A stretch of DNA of 64,000 nucleotides from Odobenus rosmarus divergens (GCF_000321225.1 NW_004450286.1:1020508-1084507); one strand, 5' to 3'; shown: positions 45,931 through 59,469, counted from the stretch's first letter. The notes: a model not told the origin generated them from the letters alone. Numbers and translations: made by a program.

Positions 45931-46628
45931 ATGTGGAGGTGGATGGGCAGAACTGGACGTTTGCTTTTGACTTCTCCTTCCTGAGCCAAGTGGAGGATCT
46001 GGTGTGGGCTGAGCTCCGGCTGCAGCTGTCCAGCCCCGTGGACCTGCCCCCTGGCATGCCACTCTCCGTCGAGATTCTCCACCAGCCAAAGCCGGATGCG
46101 GAGCAGGACCCAGCTGACTGCCGGGAGCATCTTCGGATGGACCTATTCGCTGTCCCTCTGTCCCAGGTCACTTTTTCCTCAGGCGGCATGGTCCTGGAGG
46201 TGACCAGGCCACTCTCCAAGTGGCTGAAGCACCCTGGACAGCTGGAGGAGCAGATGTCTGGTCTGGTTGGAGAGTGTCAGCAGCGGCCTCCCACGCTGCC
46301 CGTCGCCAGTGCACTCCTCATGCTCTACTCCAACCTGTCCTCGGAGCGGAGGCAGCTGGGCGGCTCCACCTTGCTGTGGGAGGCCGAGAGTTCCTGGCGG
46401 GCCCGGGAGGGACAGCTGTCCCAGGAGAGGGGCAGGCGGCACCGTCGACACCACTTGCCGGACAAAAGCCAGCTGTGTCGGAAGGTCAAGTTCCAAGTGG
46501 ATTTCAACCTCATTGGATGGGGCTCCTGGATCATCTACCCCAAGCAGTACAATGCCTATCGCTGCGAGGGCGAGTGTCCTAACCCCGTGGGGGAGGAGTT
46601 CCATCCGACCAACCACGCATACATCCAG
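45931..46628 (+). CDS. NODAL: NODAL exon 2 (prodomain, cleavage site, most of mature ligand)
   Basis: This exon follows a pyrimidine-rich acceptor (CCCCATCCAG). Its first two bases complete codon 66 (Asp), and it encodes residues 66-298. The prodomain carries two N-glycosylation sequons, NWT at 73-75 and NLS at 200-202, and a conserved [13 protein letters not shown] stretch near 156-168. A dibasic convertase site, RGRRHRR, ends at residue 238, so the mature ligand starts at HHLPD (239). The mature part in this exon has Cys248, Cys277 and Cys281, and the [22 protein letters not shown] signature of TGF-beta ligands spans about 260-281. The exon ends in phase 0 after NHAYIQ, followed by GTGCGG. 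The frame runs open into intron on both sides, so boundaries were set from splice signals and family alignment. There is no frameshift or stop. Confidence 0.97.
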
Positions 46629-48215
<1,587 letters not shown>

Positions 48216-48975
48216 GGGGATCCTGGCGGGGTCCGGATTTGCCTGTTCCCTGGGAGTTGGGAAGGTCCTAGAAGACACGAGAACCATCTAACGCAATGAG
48301 GAGACACAAAGGGGGGAAGGTTGCTCTTTTTGCCAGAGGGGGAAGAGCTGCCTGCCCTGTAAAGGAAGGCTCTGTGGGGTCCGGCTCACACAGAGGCTGC
48401 TGTCTGTTGGGAGAGAGAGAGGAGCAAGCCTGGGAGGCAGGCTGGTCGGCTGTTCTCTTTCCTGAAGAGACAGTGGTGACTAAAAGCAGTAGGGCAAGGG
48501 TTCTTTACTTGACTTCTTAACCTATGAACCCTCAGAAACAATATGCAAAAGTTGGGGCGTACGTGCATTTATCTTTGAGGTAGGACAGGTTACCGATAAC
48601 TTTTATGTATTCTCAAAGGTGGTCTTTGACCACCCCCACCCCTGCCAAGATGAAGTTCACTGTGTTAAAGGAGAAACAGTCGGCTCTTGCCTCGGGCTGG
48701 TTTAGGGAAGCCCCCACCTGTTTCGGGCCGGCCAGTGGCAATCCGCTGGCCTTGTCCGGAGGCTCCCCGGAGTGGGTCTTTGCTAATGAGTTGCACAAAC
48801 AATACAGCCATTGTGAAGTCCTCCTAGGCCAGCTGGTGCCTTTGCAGGGAGAGGCAGAAACTCCTCCAGAGAGCTGCCCACGCTGGACTCCAGGAGTGGA
48901 GCCCTCAGGCACCCCCCAGCCAGCCTGCGTGGGCACACACAATCCGAGTCTATTAAAGTTGGTGACAGTTCACCT
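48216..48975 (+). other. NODAL: NODAL 3' UTR (inferred extent)
   Basis: Non-coding sequence follows the stop codon. The first convincing polyadenylation hexamer is ATTAAA at 48952, with a GT-rich stretch (TTGTGTGCTGTT) about 30 bp later. The resulting UTR of about 760 nt is plausible for the roughly 2-kb human transcript. The endpoint is inferred. Confidence 0.55.
48952..48957 (+). terminator. NODAL: Probable NODAL polyadenylation signal (ATTAAA)
   Basis: ATTAAA is the commonest variant hexamer. A GU-rich downstream element lies at about 48987-49000. I saw no AATAAA nearer the stop codon. Confidence 0.55.
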
Positions 48976-51615
48976 CGGTCTCTCATTGTGTGCTGTTAAT
49001 GAGGCCCCTGAGCTTCCCGTCCAGCAGGGGCGAGGGTGGCCTAAGACCTGGCTTATGGTCACACCCGGGCCGCTGAGAAGCTGTGTGGCCTCAGGTGAGT
49101 AATTCCTTGCTCAGCCTCCTCCTATAAAGTGCTAACAGGTGTGTTAGCAGGTCCTACATCATGGACTCTCCTCTGGGCCTTATCCCCATCTCCCCATCTC
49201 CCTCTGCAGCTTACGAAGCCTGCTGAGCCCCAGGCCTGCCGTACCCTCTCTCTCTAACCTTTACCAGCTCTTCTGTTGGTCAGGGTTCATAGTCGGGCTT
49301 GATTTCGGGTTCCGCCTAGCAGCCCAGCAGAAGGAACCCCAGCTTTCCTGTGGGAAGCTCTACGCAAAGCACCTGAGCACAGCTTTGCCTTTTGGATGAA
49401 AAGACCCCAAAGGCAGCGATCCTGTTTCTCTTTTAGCCGACCTCATTAAGCATTGCCAGAACAGGGGCTGTTTCTGTTTGGCGGGGTGAGGGGGCCAATC
49501 TAGCGGGAATGCGAGTCTATGGTAGTTCTACCCCTGCTTCCCCAAGAAGCCGGTCAACTTCTTCTCCAGGCTTAGGAGAATGAGCCCAATCGTGTGGGAA
49601 CCCCTCCTGACTCGATTACAGCGTTGGCTGAGTCAAGGTAGTAATCCTGGCCTAGGCCGAGGTTGGCGAGGCTAGAGCCAGGCCTGGGCTTGAGAAACCT
49701 CAATGCCCTGATTCAGCAACCAAGCCGCTCTAGCTGCTCCTTTCCTGGGGTGGAAATAGACCTGCTGTCACCGCAATCCCGAATCACAATAGGGTTCTGC
49801 AGCTGACTCTACTCAGAACCCCTATGAGGCCAGCTTTTTATCCCATCCGGGGGGGCCTGACCACACAGCTAGGAGGGGCGGGGTCAAGAACTCGGCTCTG
49901 GTCTCTGGAGCCCCGGGGGCACTGTCCTTAATAGCAGCTTAATTGCTCCCCTACTTTGGGGTCAAGGCCTAGCCTTTGGAACCAAACATTTGGACCCAAT
50001 CCCACTACCACACCGAGGTTCTGGGAAGTGAAAATCCCAACCCTGGGACTTGAGAGCGTCTTCCTTACTAAATAGGTGCCCAACATTTCTTCTATGGCGA
50101 GGGCCAGGAAAGCGAAAGTTCAAGCTCCTTGCGGCCATGGCTGTGGGAGAGTTTACAGTCAGCAGCTCCACTGACTCAGAACAAACCTCACTGACGAGGC
50201 CGGCAGGCACAAAGGAGTGGAACTTCGTTTTGCTGAGCCCTGCTGAGAGCTCCGTCCTGGGCCTGTCGGCAGTGGGTCATCGTGCTGCAGGGCCAGAGGC
50301 GTTTGGGGCCAAGTCTAGCAACACGGCTTCATGCCCTGCGCCCCGTGTGTGGAGGAAATACTGCCCCCGAGAACGGAGTCCTGCCCTAACCTGGGGGCCA
50401 GATGGGGCTCTCACAGAATGGTTATTTTAACGTGCTCTCAAGGCAAAGGTCTACTGTACTGAGCCGTGCCAGGCCGGTAGCTGAGTGGGGACAATTGGAT
50501 GCCTTACTGTCCTTGGCCGGGACAGGGGGTGGGCCTGGCGGTACATAGGAGTGGAGAAAAGGAAAGACTGGAAGGAGAGAAGCAGAAACGGGGGCTACAT
50601 GGGAGGCGGTTGGGACTCCAGTAGCACCACTGTGGGGGTTTGCCTCCACCTTGTCTCCCCTTCTCCCCCCGCCCCATTCCTAAGTTGCCTTGGAAGTTAG
50701 CATCCTACCTGCCTCTGTGCAGAGGAAAAGATGTATAAAGTGCTAGCAGAAGGGTTTGGCCCCATCTTCCCCTAAAGAGTCCTTCCAGAGGTCCCAGGGC
50801 TGGGTGGTGGGTGCAGCCCACAGCCTGCTCCACGCCCAAATTCGCTCACTCCCAAGGCAGAGGCGGCCCAGCTGGCTGACCTCTGGCCGCCACGCCGACG
50901 GGGCTGTGCTCCAGCCCTTTCCCGAACTCTTCATGTGCCAGGCCCCAGATTAAGCAAAGCCTTCCTTGAGCCTCACAGCCACCCAGAAAGGGGTAGTTCT
51001 TAACCCTCGCCTACCTGAGAGAATCCTGGCAGAAGGAATGCGGCCGCTTAAGCAGCTCGGCTGGACTTCAAGGCTGGCTCAGTCTGAAGCCTCAGAGCTA
51101 AACCTCGCCGTTGTCTGGACGGGAAAATGTTTCCTCTAGTCCACTTTTACTCTGCGGACCTCTGTTTGCATCTCCAACAGGACAGAATTCTTGTTCGCGG
51201 TATTAATACGTGGGACTCACTGGATTAATAATAGCAAGGAATTGGATGCTCCTGCAGCACAGCCTAGTTTAGGACCTCCGAGGGGATGCATTTCTGACAG
51301 GTGCCCCTGGGGGCACAGGCAGCCCTCTTTGGAAAAAGGGAAAGCCGCTGTCTGGGCTTCCATGAGGCTGGTCCGAGGAGAGAGGGGCCTACCTGGTGTG
51401 TCCGGCCCCCGCATGCACCTGTTCACCACTATGCTTCTGAGGGAAGGGGCAGGGCATCTCGCTGCATCTCTGGGCCAGACGGACAAAGCCAGTGCTTTGC
51501 CAATGCTGAGAACCACCCCACGAGGTGGCTGACCATCTCTGCCGATTTACCTCACCGGTCGAGACCCTCCACATGTGAAATCCACAGGGTTTCCCCCAAA
51601 ATGTAAGAAAATCAG
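48976..51615. other. Intergenic spacer between convergent NODAL and EIF4EBP2
   Basis: About 2.6 kb separates the two inferred polyadenylation sites. No coding exon or young SINE was recognised. A fifth exact FoxH1-type motif (AATCCACA, 51579-51586) lies just before the EIF4EBP2 3' end. Confidence 0.6.
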
Positions 51616-51638
51616 AACACAAGTTGATACTCAAGATC

Positions 51639-51644
51639 TTTATT
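51639..51644 (-). terminator. EIF4EBP2: Probable distal polyadenylation signal of EIF4EBP2 (AATAAA)
   Basis: The minus-strand context is TCAATAAAGATCTTG, a canonical hexamer about 6.3 kb after the stop codon. Cleavage would be expected 10-25 bp further, near 51615-51630. Confidence 0.6.
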
Positions 51645-52873
51645 GATTTAACTGTAACAGCAACCATTGGTGAGAATTTAATTTTTCCCTAATTTCCAAA
51701 CACCTGCTGGTTTAGGACAGTTACCCCCAAAAAAACCAAACAAACACCAACAAAAGTGATCACGGACTCACACAGGACTGCCTCAGGACCGCGTGGTGTC
51801 CTCCGCTCTCCATCCACGACGGGGAAACGGACGGGAGGGGCGGGGGGCGACCACGTCTACGGGGACGAAGGGAAAACCAAGGAAGTAACGGAAGTCTCCA
51901 CTTTTCCATTCAGTGGATGGAACTGGGCCACTGGTGGCATGAAGACAGGGAAGGGCATTTGTTTTATATAGAAAATATCTTAAAGATGCTTAAAATGGAC
52001 CCCTAGGCGTGTGAGTGTCCTCTGGGCTCTCCAAGATGCCTCCTTTGAGGCTGGCCCCCGGGGTACCCAGGTGGGAAGAGGTGGGCTCCCTCTTTGGGGG
52101 AGGGAAAGGCACTGGCTCATGGGACTCAGTGGTTTGGCCACGGCCACCAGGAGCAGGATGGCTTACTCGGACAACTCGTCCTTAGCTCATGTTCCTCCCC
52201 ACCCTCCTGGTTTCAAGTAAAAATTACCCTTGGCCTGGGCTTGGTTTTTTGTTTTTAAAGATTAAGGTGGAGAGGAAGGTTATACAACGGGGGCAAGACT
52301 GGCTATTCTGGGCTAGATTCATGGAACTCTGTTAGAAGCGTCCAGGAATTTGGGGGGTAAGCACCGGCGAGAGCTCCCTTTGGAAATTTCAGGGTGGCCA
52401 CATGATTATCAAGCATTGCAGCATCGGTCAGGCCCCTACACTTAGAAAGGTGGCAGAGTAAGAATTTAAGTACCCCGGGAACTGTGTTTCACCTCAGCAG
52501 TATTTCCCCCTGGCCATCCATTCTGTGTGGTCAGCCCAGGCTGCAGGCAGAGGTTAAGCAAAGAGAAACCACAGACCATCTGAATAGGAACTCACGAGAC
52601 CTCTTAAATCTAGTTTTGCCGCAAGGTATTCACTTCTCGGACCAGCCCAGAGAATGAAATTTAAATTCCAGAGGGTGGGAAAGGAGACATGAATGATTGC
52701 TTGAAAAAATAAGTTTGTATCCATCTCCTTAGTCTTTTGTAAGAAATTCCTGAGCTAGCCTCAAGGAAACCTCAGTGCTAAACTGGAAAATCCTTACTAG
52801 AACAGGAAATGCCCCTGGGGAATAAGCATTCAAAAGAACTGTGACCCAGTTGCCTCAAGATCTGATTTCATCC

Positions 52874-52879
52874 TTTATT
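52874..52879 (-). terminator. EIF4EBP2: Possible alternative EIF4EBP2 poly(A) signal
   Basis: AATAAA on the minus strand (TTTTAATAAAGGATG), about 5.1 kb after the stop codon. Use of this site is speculative. Confidence 0.3.
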
Positions 52880-54104
52880 AAAAGCTGAGAGGTTAGGACA
52901 CGGTAACCACACCCCTTTCGAAGTCCAGACAGAAACTGCCCTCCCAAAGAAACCATGCTTCCTTAAAATGATTACCCGGTCCCAGATGTCCTGGGTGGAT
53001 AAGTGATTGGGTTTCGCAGATTAATACACAGCTGCTATACGCCCGTTGTCCAGGAACATGCCTCGACCGGCAAGTTCTGGCCCAGATGGCGAGGCGGTGG
53101 ACCGCCTCTCTGCAGGAGAACTCAAAGGGCCCGGGGCCCTGGCTTCAAGCAGCCAAGATGCTTGACACGCCATCGAATACCCAAGAAGGGGAGAAAGAGT
53201 AAAGAGTCTGTTTCTGGGATCCTGCTGCGGCACAATGAGGCCCTCATACCAGCTGCCTTGACTGCACGCAGGTGCGCAGCGTGGGCCGGCTGAACAGCGG
53301 GCTCTGGGGCTGTCCGAACCCAAGAGGTCAGACGGTCCCAAAGAGCTGGGGGCCCAAACACAAAACGAAAAGACCATCTATTGTGACTCTGCCTCAAAAG
53401 CAGAAGGAAAAAGACAAGTCATGGGAAAGTGCTGTGAAGAGGAGTCCTTACTCGTGGAGGAAGTGCCCTTGTTCTTATGGGTGCCTCAGCAGCCACGCTT
53501 CTTAAGTCAAGTGCACGCTCCACCGAGCAGGGCCACAGAGAACAGGCAGAGCGTAAAGCCGGACAGGAACTTGTATCTTGAAGATGTCTCAAGCCTCTAA
53601 AACGTGGCTGGGCGTGGGTGCCAGGCGCCCAGCAGATGTTCCCTAGGACTGTGTTCGACTGACCAGGCTCATCTAAGTTTCTCTCAAGGGTGAAGCCAGG
53701 ACCGGTTCTCTTTAAGAACACATCTCCATCAGGAAGCTCGGGCTGAGGTGGGCACCCAGTTAAGATACACACTGAATTTAGAGGCGCAATCAAGCACCGA
53801 CAGACATTTCTAATTCCCAGATGTTCCCTACTGAATTGAGAAGCGGCTTCGTGGGTGAGAGACCCGACCCAAACCTGTTTCAGCTGGTAGGGCTGCAGAG
53901 ACTAGGTACCAATACCGACTCTGACAGGGGCCGGGCTTCCAGATGCGATCATCGACTTCACCCTGAATCTGAACCGTGAAGCTTTTACTCAGCCCGGTAA
54001 CCCAACACCCCATTCACATTTCTTCCTTTGCCTCAACAACCCTGACTCCAAGTAAGTCCGCTTTAGTGGCTCAGTTAGAAGGATCCAATTCCCTTTCAGT
54101 TCCC

Positions 54105-54136
54105 GGCTCAGGGAGATGCAGGCTCAGGGAGATGCA
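54105..54136. repeat. Two-copy 16-bp tandem duplication
   Basis: GGCTCAGGGAGATGCA occurs twice head to tail within the inferred EIF4EBP2 3' UTR. Confidence 0.9.
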
Positions 54137-54230
54137 AAGACGTGGTGCTGAGTCTCAGGGAGACACAAAGCCTAGGACTCGCCCCGAGGCATCCTTGCAC
54201 TGCTGGTAGCCAGGCAAATGTAGAGCTCTT

Positions 54231-54236
54231 TTTATT
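54231..54236 (-). terminator. EIF4EBP2: Possible alternative EIF4EBP2 poly(A) signal
   Basis: AATAAA on the minus strand (AAGAATAAAAAGAG), about 3.7 kb after the stop codon. It would end the transcript just after the antisense LTR remnant. Use is speculative. Confidence 0.3.
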
Positions 54237-54399
54237 CTTTTGGGAATCGTCAGTTCTTGCCACCACTCTCCAAACCAGCAGCTGACTTTGGGGAAAGAGA
54301 AGAGTGTCTGTCTTCTATTCAGTTTGGAGATGCAGTAGCAACATCTCTGTGTCATCTAGTTTTACCTACCCCGTTGGACTGCCTCTATCCTCTGTTGGG

Positions 54400-54885
54400 G
54401 GTGAGGTGATTCTAAGATAGACCCTCACATTCCTTGACACTGCTCCACTCACAGGTGTGTGTCGGCCGGCCTTAGGAGCTGGCTTCTGAGAGACACAATA
54501 GGGAAGAGGTGATGGTGTGTGCTTTCAGAGGCTGTCATGGAAGGCACTGCAGACTCCTTCTTGCCCTCTGCCTGGGGTCACCTGCTCAGGGGGGAGCCAG
54601 CTGTGCTGGTGTGAGGACGCTCGCGCTGCTCTACAGAGACCCGTACGCAGAGAATGCACCAACAAGTCCCAGAGAGTGCGCGCAGACGTGGATCCTCCAG
54701 CCCTAGCTAGACGACTGCAGACCCTGCCGACACCCTGATGGCAACTTCCGGTGACCCTGTGCCGGACCCATCACGCTAAGCTGCTTCCCGATGCCTAACC
54801 TCCGGAAGCTGCCAGAAAACATTTGCTCTTTCAAGATTTAGTTTGGGGGTCATGGGTCACACAGCAAAAGATAACTTAATACAGG
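54400..54885 (+). mobile_element. MLT1-like MaLR LTR remnant
   Basis: Old solo LTR pattern: ATCCTCCAGCCCTAGCTAGACGACTGCAG, then GGGTCATGGGTCACACAGCAAAAGATAAC at its 3' end. It carries no protein-coding part. It is antisense to EIF4EBP2 and lies within its inferred 3' UTR. Confidence 0.6.
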
Positions 54886-57800
54886 TGGGACGACAGAATT
54901 CCGGGCTTGACAGCCCAATACCGAGAAGCCAGCTGCTTGACAGGGTGCTCCTGAGGACGTTCAGCTATTTCAACAGAACACGAAGACGTGGTGGTCTCAG
55001 CAAACCATACTGTACAGACAGACCAAGACAACGCGTGTCTCCTGCTGGAATTTGGAAGGACAAGGTCATTTCTCACTAAGATGGACTGTCCTCAGAGGTT
55101 CAGAAACATGGTTTCCTCATAAAAAGAGCAAATGATCACTGATTTTAAGAACCATCTCACTCAGATGGTCCCCTAAGGGTTCTCCCTCCCCAAAAGAAAG
55201 CCAGGAGAGATTATTCATTCTTCTGGGATCTGGCTCGCCCTGAAAAAATCATTCGTGAGGCACGGCACAGAGGTGTCATCTGTTGCAAGTTAATCCATTG
55301 CCTTGTGAAACGATCTCTAAAATCCAGGTTCATGGAGGTCAAAGTATCTCTCACAGCAGTGGCCTCCAGGAAAGAAGGACAGCAACCAGTAAGGAGGGCC
55401 TTGCAGGGAAGGCTGAAGGAGCAGGCCGCTGCTGTATCATGCGGCTGACCCTCCCTGCAAAAACGAGAAAAATGGCCTACGATTAGGGAACCGTGTGCAG
55501 AGATTTCCCAAGATGGTAGAAAAGGGGAAAATGGCGCCTTGACATCATTCAAGCTGGCATGTTCTAAATCCATTCCCCGCTGCTCAGTGAGGAGGCCAGA
55601 TTTTCAAGCGCAGCAACAAAGATCAAGAAGGGGCGCTCTTCTGCTCACTGCCCAACTACCTGGAGTTGGAACCAGGTTCCACGAATGCCAAAGCCAGCTA
55701 TGAAGAACGAGAAGTTTCATGCCCAAAGAATCAAGCTCCCAGGGGACAAAGGGGTCCTGAGCAAGCTTCTCATGCAAATGACGGTGCAACTGAACTTTTT
55801 CCAAGAGTATGGGAAGCGAAATTTGGGAGTTTAATTAAAATGAGAACAGAGATACATTACACAAACAAACAAGAAAATATTTTTTTGATCATCAATTTTT
55901 GAGACTGAAAGCATCCCCCAAATTTTGGAGATCCAGCTTATTCCTGAGAAACATCAACCGTCACAGAAGGTTCACTCTTTGAACTATTCACATTTTGTAG
56001 CAGAAAACAGAACAAAGTTCCTCGGACAGCCTTCCTCTCTTCTGTCTAAAATGTGTTCATAAACAGGGTCTTTTCATAGTTCAAAAGAAAAACAAACAGC
56101 TTTCTTTCTTAGCCAGTTGGCCTGTTACTCTCACCCTGGGATGTGGTCTCTTAATGAGAGGGTTCAGGGCACCAAATGCGACCAGAAATTCCCAGGACAC
56201 CAGCGGCTACTTTACTTGTCGTTCTATGAGGACAGAGGTGTTAGTCTTTCTACGAGGGGGTCACCCTCCCGGGATTATTGTGCCAGTCAATAGTCGGGAG
56301 GGTGAGGGGGGCGCATGAAAAAGCAAACGGGGAGGGAAAGAACGAGGCGCTCGTAAACAAGCCACGGCAAGGCAGAATGGTCCAGTTTGACACACCACCC
56401 ACTACAAACTGCAAACATGCACACCCAAAACTAGAGGGAGAAGCAAAGAGCTCGTCAGGGACTTGGGGAGACAAAGGATGGTGACAGGGAACAGCAGACT
56501 CGCCCACGGACATTTCTCACCTTCCTAACACCGGAAGATGTGTAATTAAAAAGTTGCTGTTCAAAATTGTATTGAAAACATATCTAAAAATAGGTCTGTA
56601 GTCATCTTAAAAATAAAAGATCACTCCTCAGATAAGAGGAGTGAGATATTATCAGATACCAACCCTTGAGGTATCTTTGATGTGTATTTGAAAAATGGCC
56701 TGGCAGAGAGACAGGTGGGAGGGTGGGAGAGAGGGAGGGACCGAGGGAGGGAGGGGGAGGGACGAGTACGATGGGGAAGGCAAGACAATGGGGAGAACCC
56801 ACTTTCGAGCCCATGCTTATCTATCCCAGGAGCCTCAGCAGGTCTACAAAGGAAAAAAGTTTGGTTCTTTTCTAAGAGCATTCTGAAAGTCACCTTTTAA
56901 ACTCAAACCATAAGACACTGCAATCAGAGACAATGAATATCCCAAAGCTCGGTGGACTAGAAAGCAAGGACTACTGAGTCTGAGTACCCACCTGGTTCTG
57001 CACGCTCCCCAGGTCATTCTCGGGGTCACCCGGCAGAACGCCGTGACCAGGTCTCCCCCCAAGGGCCTGTCGCTTGAATGGGCCTGTTGCGGGAGCGGGG
57101 AGCGGCAGAATCACCCCGGTGGCTCAGATACACGGGGATGGTGGGCAACGGGGCGCTAGCAGGGAGGAAGGAGGAGGGGAGAGCCCTGCTGCCTCCCAAG
57201 GACTCCCCCCTCGGGTGGGGCTCACACCTTTCTGCACATATGTGCTAAGTGAAGGACTGGGAAGCGGCGCTTGAATATCAAAGACAGAAGACACCCCTGC
57301 CGGAGGAAGGTGGGGAAGTTGACCTCAGAAAACGTCGCAGGGTGACGCTAGCAGAGCTGTACAAACTGCTCTGGCCCGAAGGACAAACAGCTCAGGGTAC
57401 GAGGGAGAGTGGCTCTCCTCTCCGTTACCATTGCCCTCCGACGGCTGTGAAGACCCGACACCCAGACTCTTGCAGCTCTGAACCACAGGTAGGAGACAGG
57501 GAGGGCAGACAGAGGGTCAGGACATGGACAATGCTGAACCCACCACACCTCTGTGTCACTTCCCCAGACTTGCCAGCCAGGCAATTATTGGCAGGTTGAT
57601 ATTTGATTTGGGATTTTTAAAAAATGGGGAGGGGGCGGGAGGACAGGTTTTCTCAACTGTAAAATGACTACGGAAGCCAGAGTTTAACTGCTTTCCTCTG
57701 TGGGCTGCTTAGGTCTACGGAAATATGCCAAGGATCTTGGATCGACTCTGTGTAACTGGGAAGGGGGACAGGTAACAGGGAGGGGAAATGGTCATATGAA

Positions 57801-57964
57801 GCTCATCTTCGCATCATTTGGCACCCAGAGGAAGGAAGAGGAGCTCTTGGGGGCTGCAATGGGATTGCTGGCTGCCCCTCTGTCCGTTCACTGTTGATCC
57901 GATGGGCCCAATCCGGTGGACACAGCCTCGGCACTGCTGCTTTCCTGCTGCTCCTGCAGGACGG

Positions 57965-57996
57965 TCAGATGTCCATCTCAAACTGAGCATCATCCC
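57965..57996 (-). CDS. EIF4EBP2: EIF4EBP2 exon 3, coding part (C-terminal TOS motif)
   Basis: On the minus strand a TTCCTAG acceptor is followed by 32 coding bases ending in TGA (57965-57967). Joined to exon 2 in phase 1 they give GDDAQFEMDI, residues 111-120 of 4E-BP2. FEMDI (116-120) is the TOR signalling motif that recruits Raptor/mTORC1, which then phosphorylates the protein and releases eIF4E. The exon is too short to be found as an open frame and was located by searching for the known C-terminus. The splice phase agrees exactly with exon 2. Confidence 0.95.
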
Positions 57997-59031
57997 CTAG
58001 GAAGAATCAAGACAAAGCTTAGCCCAAAAAGAAAAGCCAAGCAGCTCTGTCATTCCTCTGCATGAGGGTCAAAAAAGAATCCAAACTCTCCCATTCTCTG
58101 CAGCCTTAAAACAAGTAATTGTTTGCTTTGGCTGGTCTTTTTAATCTGGAAAAAAAAAAAAAAAAAAAANNNNNNNNNNNNNNNNNNNNNNNNNNNNNNN
58201 NNNNNNNNNNNNNNNNNNNNNNNNNNNNNNNNNNNNNNNNNNNNNNNNNNNNNNNNNNNNNNNNNNNNNNNNNNNNNNNNNNNNNNNNNNNNNNNNNNNN
58301 NNNNNNNNNNNNNNNNNNNNNNNNNNNNNNNNNNNNNNNNNNNNNNNNNNNNNNNNNNNNNNNNNNNNNNNNNNNNNNNNNNNNNNNNNNNNNNNNNNNN
58401 NNNNNNNNNNNNNNNNNNNNNNNNNNNNNNNNNNNNNNNNNNNNNNNNNNNNNNNNNNNNNNNNNNNNNNNNNNNNNNNNNNNNNNNNNNNNNNNNNNNN
58501 NNNNNNNNNNNNNNNNNNNNNNNNNNNNNNNNNNNNNNNNNNNNNNNNNNNNNNNNNNNNNNNNNNNNNGTGTGTGTGTGTGTGTCTGCGTGTCTAGGTA
58601 TCACAGGCGGGAAACAAACCCTATTTCCCCCTGCACCACAAAAAGGACATTCTTCTTGTAAGAAACAGGTCTATTTCTGAAGGGCAATGGAAATGGGGCC
58701 TGTTCAGTTCTGTTCTGTGTTCTGTGTGTTACTCCCAGTCCAGTACAGCCCAGGCGAGGCAGGACTTGAGGCCTGGCTCAAGGACTCATCTAATGATTTC
58801 CTATGCCCTGAGTTTGGATTTCTCCCTGCTCCTGGATTAGATTCGCTTATGATTTAGAACCTAGGATTTCCAGAACACTTCAGTAAACCTTGGGTGTTGG
58901 GAGCTGGGAACCTTAGAGACCCGTAAATGAATGTCGGTTGTAACCGAGGCATCAATTTTTCAACCTGTAGCCGACTGACATTTGAATTCCCAGGGCTACC
59001 CACTCAGCCCCGCAAATTGGAGTCCTCTTAC
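57997..59031 (-). other. EIF4EBP2: EIF4EBP2 intron 2, containing an assembly gap
   Basis: This GT-AG intron spans 1035 bp as assembled, of which 400 are N. The gap is bordered by an A-run on the left and a GT repeat on the right, so the missing sequence is probably repetitive. True intron length is unknown. Confidence 0.9.
58170..58569. other. Assembly gap (400 N)
   Basis: Exactly 400 undetermined bases lie between an A-run of about 19 (58151-58169) and a GTGTGT run (58570-58585). Translations across it are meaningless. Confidence 0.99.
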
Positions 59032-59217
59032 CAACTGCATGCTTCCTGTCATGATTGTTCAAGTTGTTCAAATTGTTTACTTCTACTTTGGAATCTTCGA
59101 TTAAGGTGCCAGGGCTGGTGACCCCTGGGATATTGGGCAGATGGCAGGGCGGGGTCTGAGCCATAGGAGAATTGCGACGATCCAACAGAAACTTGCGATC
59201 ATAAATGATTCGGGTTC
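59032..59217 (-). CDS. EIF4EBP2: EIF4EBP2 exon 2 (eIF4E-binding core)
   Basis: This is the central exon of eIF4E-binding protein 2, a cytosolic repressor of cap-dependent translation, important in neurons. It runs from a TTTTGCAG acceptor to a GTTG/GTAAGA donor and encodes residues 50-110, plus the shared bases of Gly49 and Gly111. YDRKFLL (54-60) is the canonical YxxxxL-phi eIF4E-binding helix. The mTOR-dependent sites Ser65 (RNSP) and Thr70 (QTPP) are present. The Asn-rich NNLNNLNN run at 96-103 includes Asn99 and Asn102, known deamidation sites in brain 4E-BP2. The Asn-rich run distinguishes this paralogue from 4E-BP1. The open frame extends into intron at both ends, so limits come from splice sites. 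Exon 1 (residues 1-49) lies outside the window. Confidence 0.97.
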
Positions 59218-59287
59218 CTGCAAAACAGGGTTCAAGAGTCCGAAACAAATTAAGGGGCTATCAACATATAATAAAATCTTTAAAAAA

Positions 59288-59469
59288 GGGGGGGGGCGTC
59301 TGCCTTCGGCTCAGGTCATGATCCCAGGGTCCTGGGATCGAGCCCCGCATCGGGCTCCCTGCTCCGCGGGAAGCCTGCTTCTCCCTCTCCCACTCCCCCT
59401 GCTGTGTTCCCTCTCTCGCTGTGTCTCTCTCTCTGTCCAATAAAGAAATAAAATCTTAAAAAATATATA
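59288..59469 (+). mobile_element. 5'-truncated carnivore SINE in EIF4EBP2 intron 1
   Basis: The first 30 or so bases of the head are replaced by a G-run. The rest, from GCGTCTGCCTTCGGCTCAGG, is well preserved to AAATCTTAAAA. Confidence 0.85.

Larger units (their letters stand above)
51620..57964 (-). other. EIF4EBP2: EIF4EBP2 long 3' UTR (inferred)
   Basis: The human gene has a 3' UTR of several kilobases within its last exon. Here the minus strand runs from the stop codon at 57965 to an AATAAA at 51639-51644, giving about 6.3 kb with no young SINE. Further AATAAA hexamers at 54231-54236 and 52874-52879 could serve as earlier poly(A) sites. An old MLT1-like LTR (about 54400-54885) lies antisense inside it. 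The extent is inferred from gene structure and the hexamer. Confidence 0.65.

Noticed and set aside
58050..58680. Open frames of about 180 codons across the N gap
   Set aside because: They consist almost entirely of undetermined residues.
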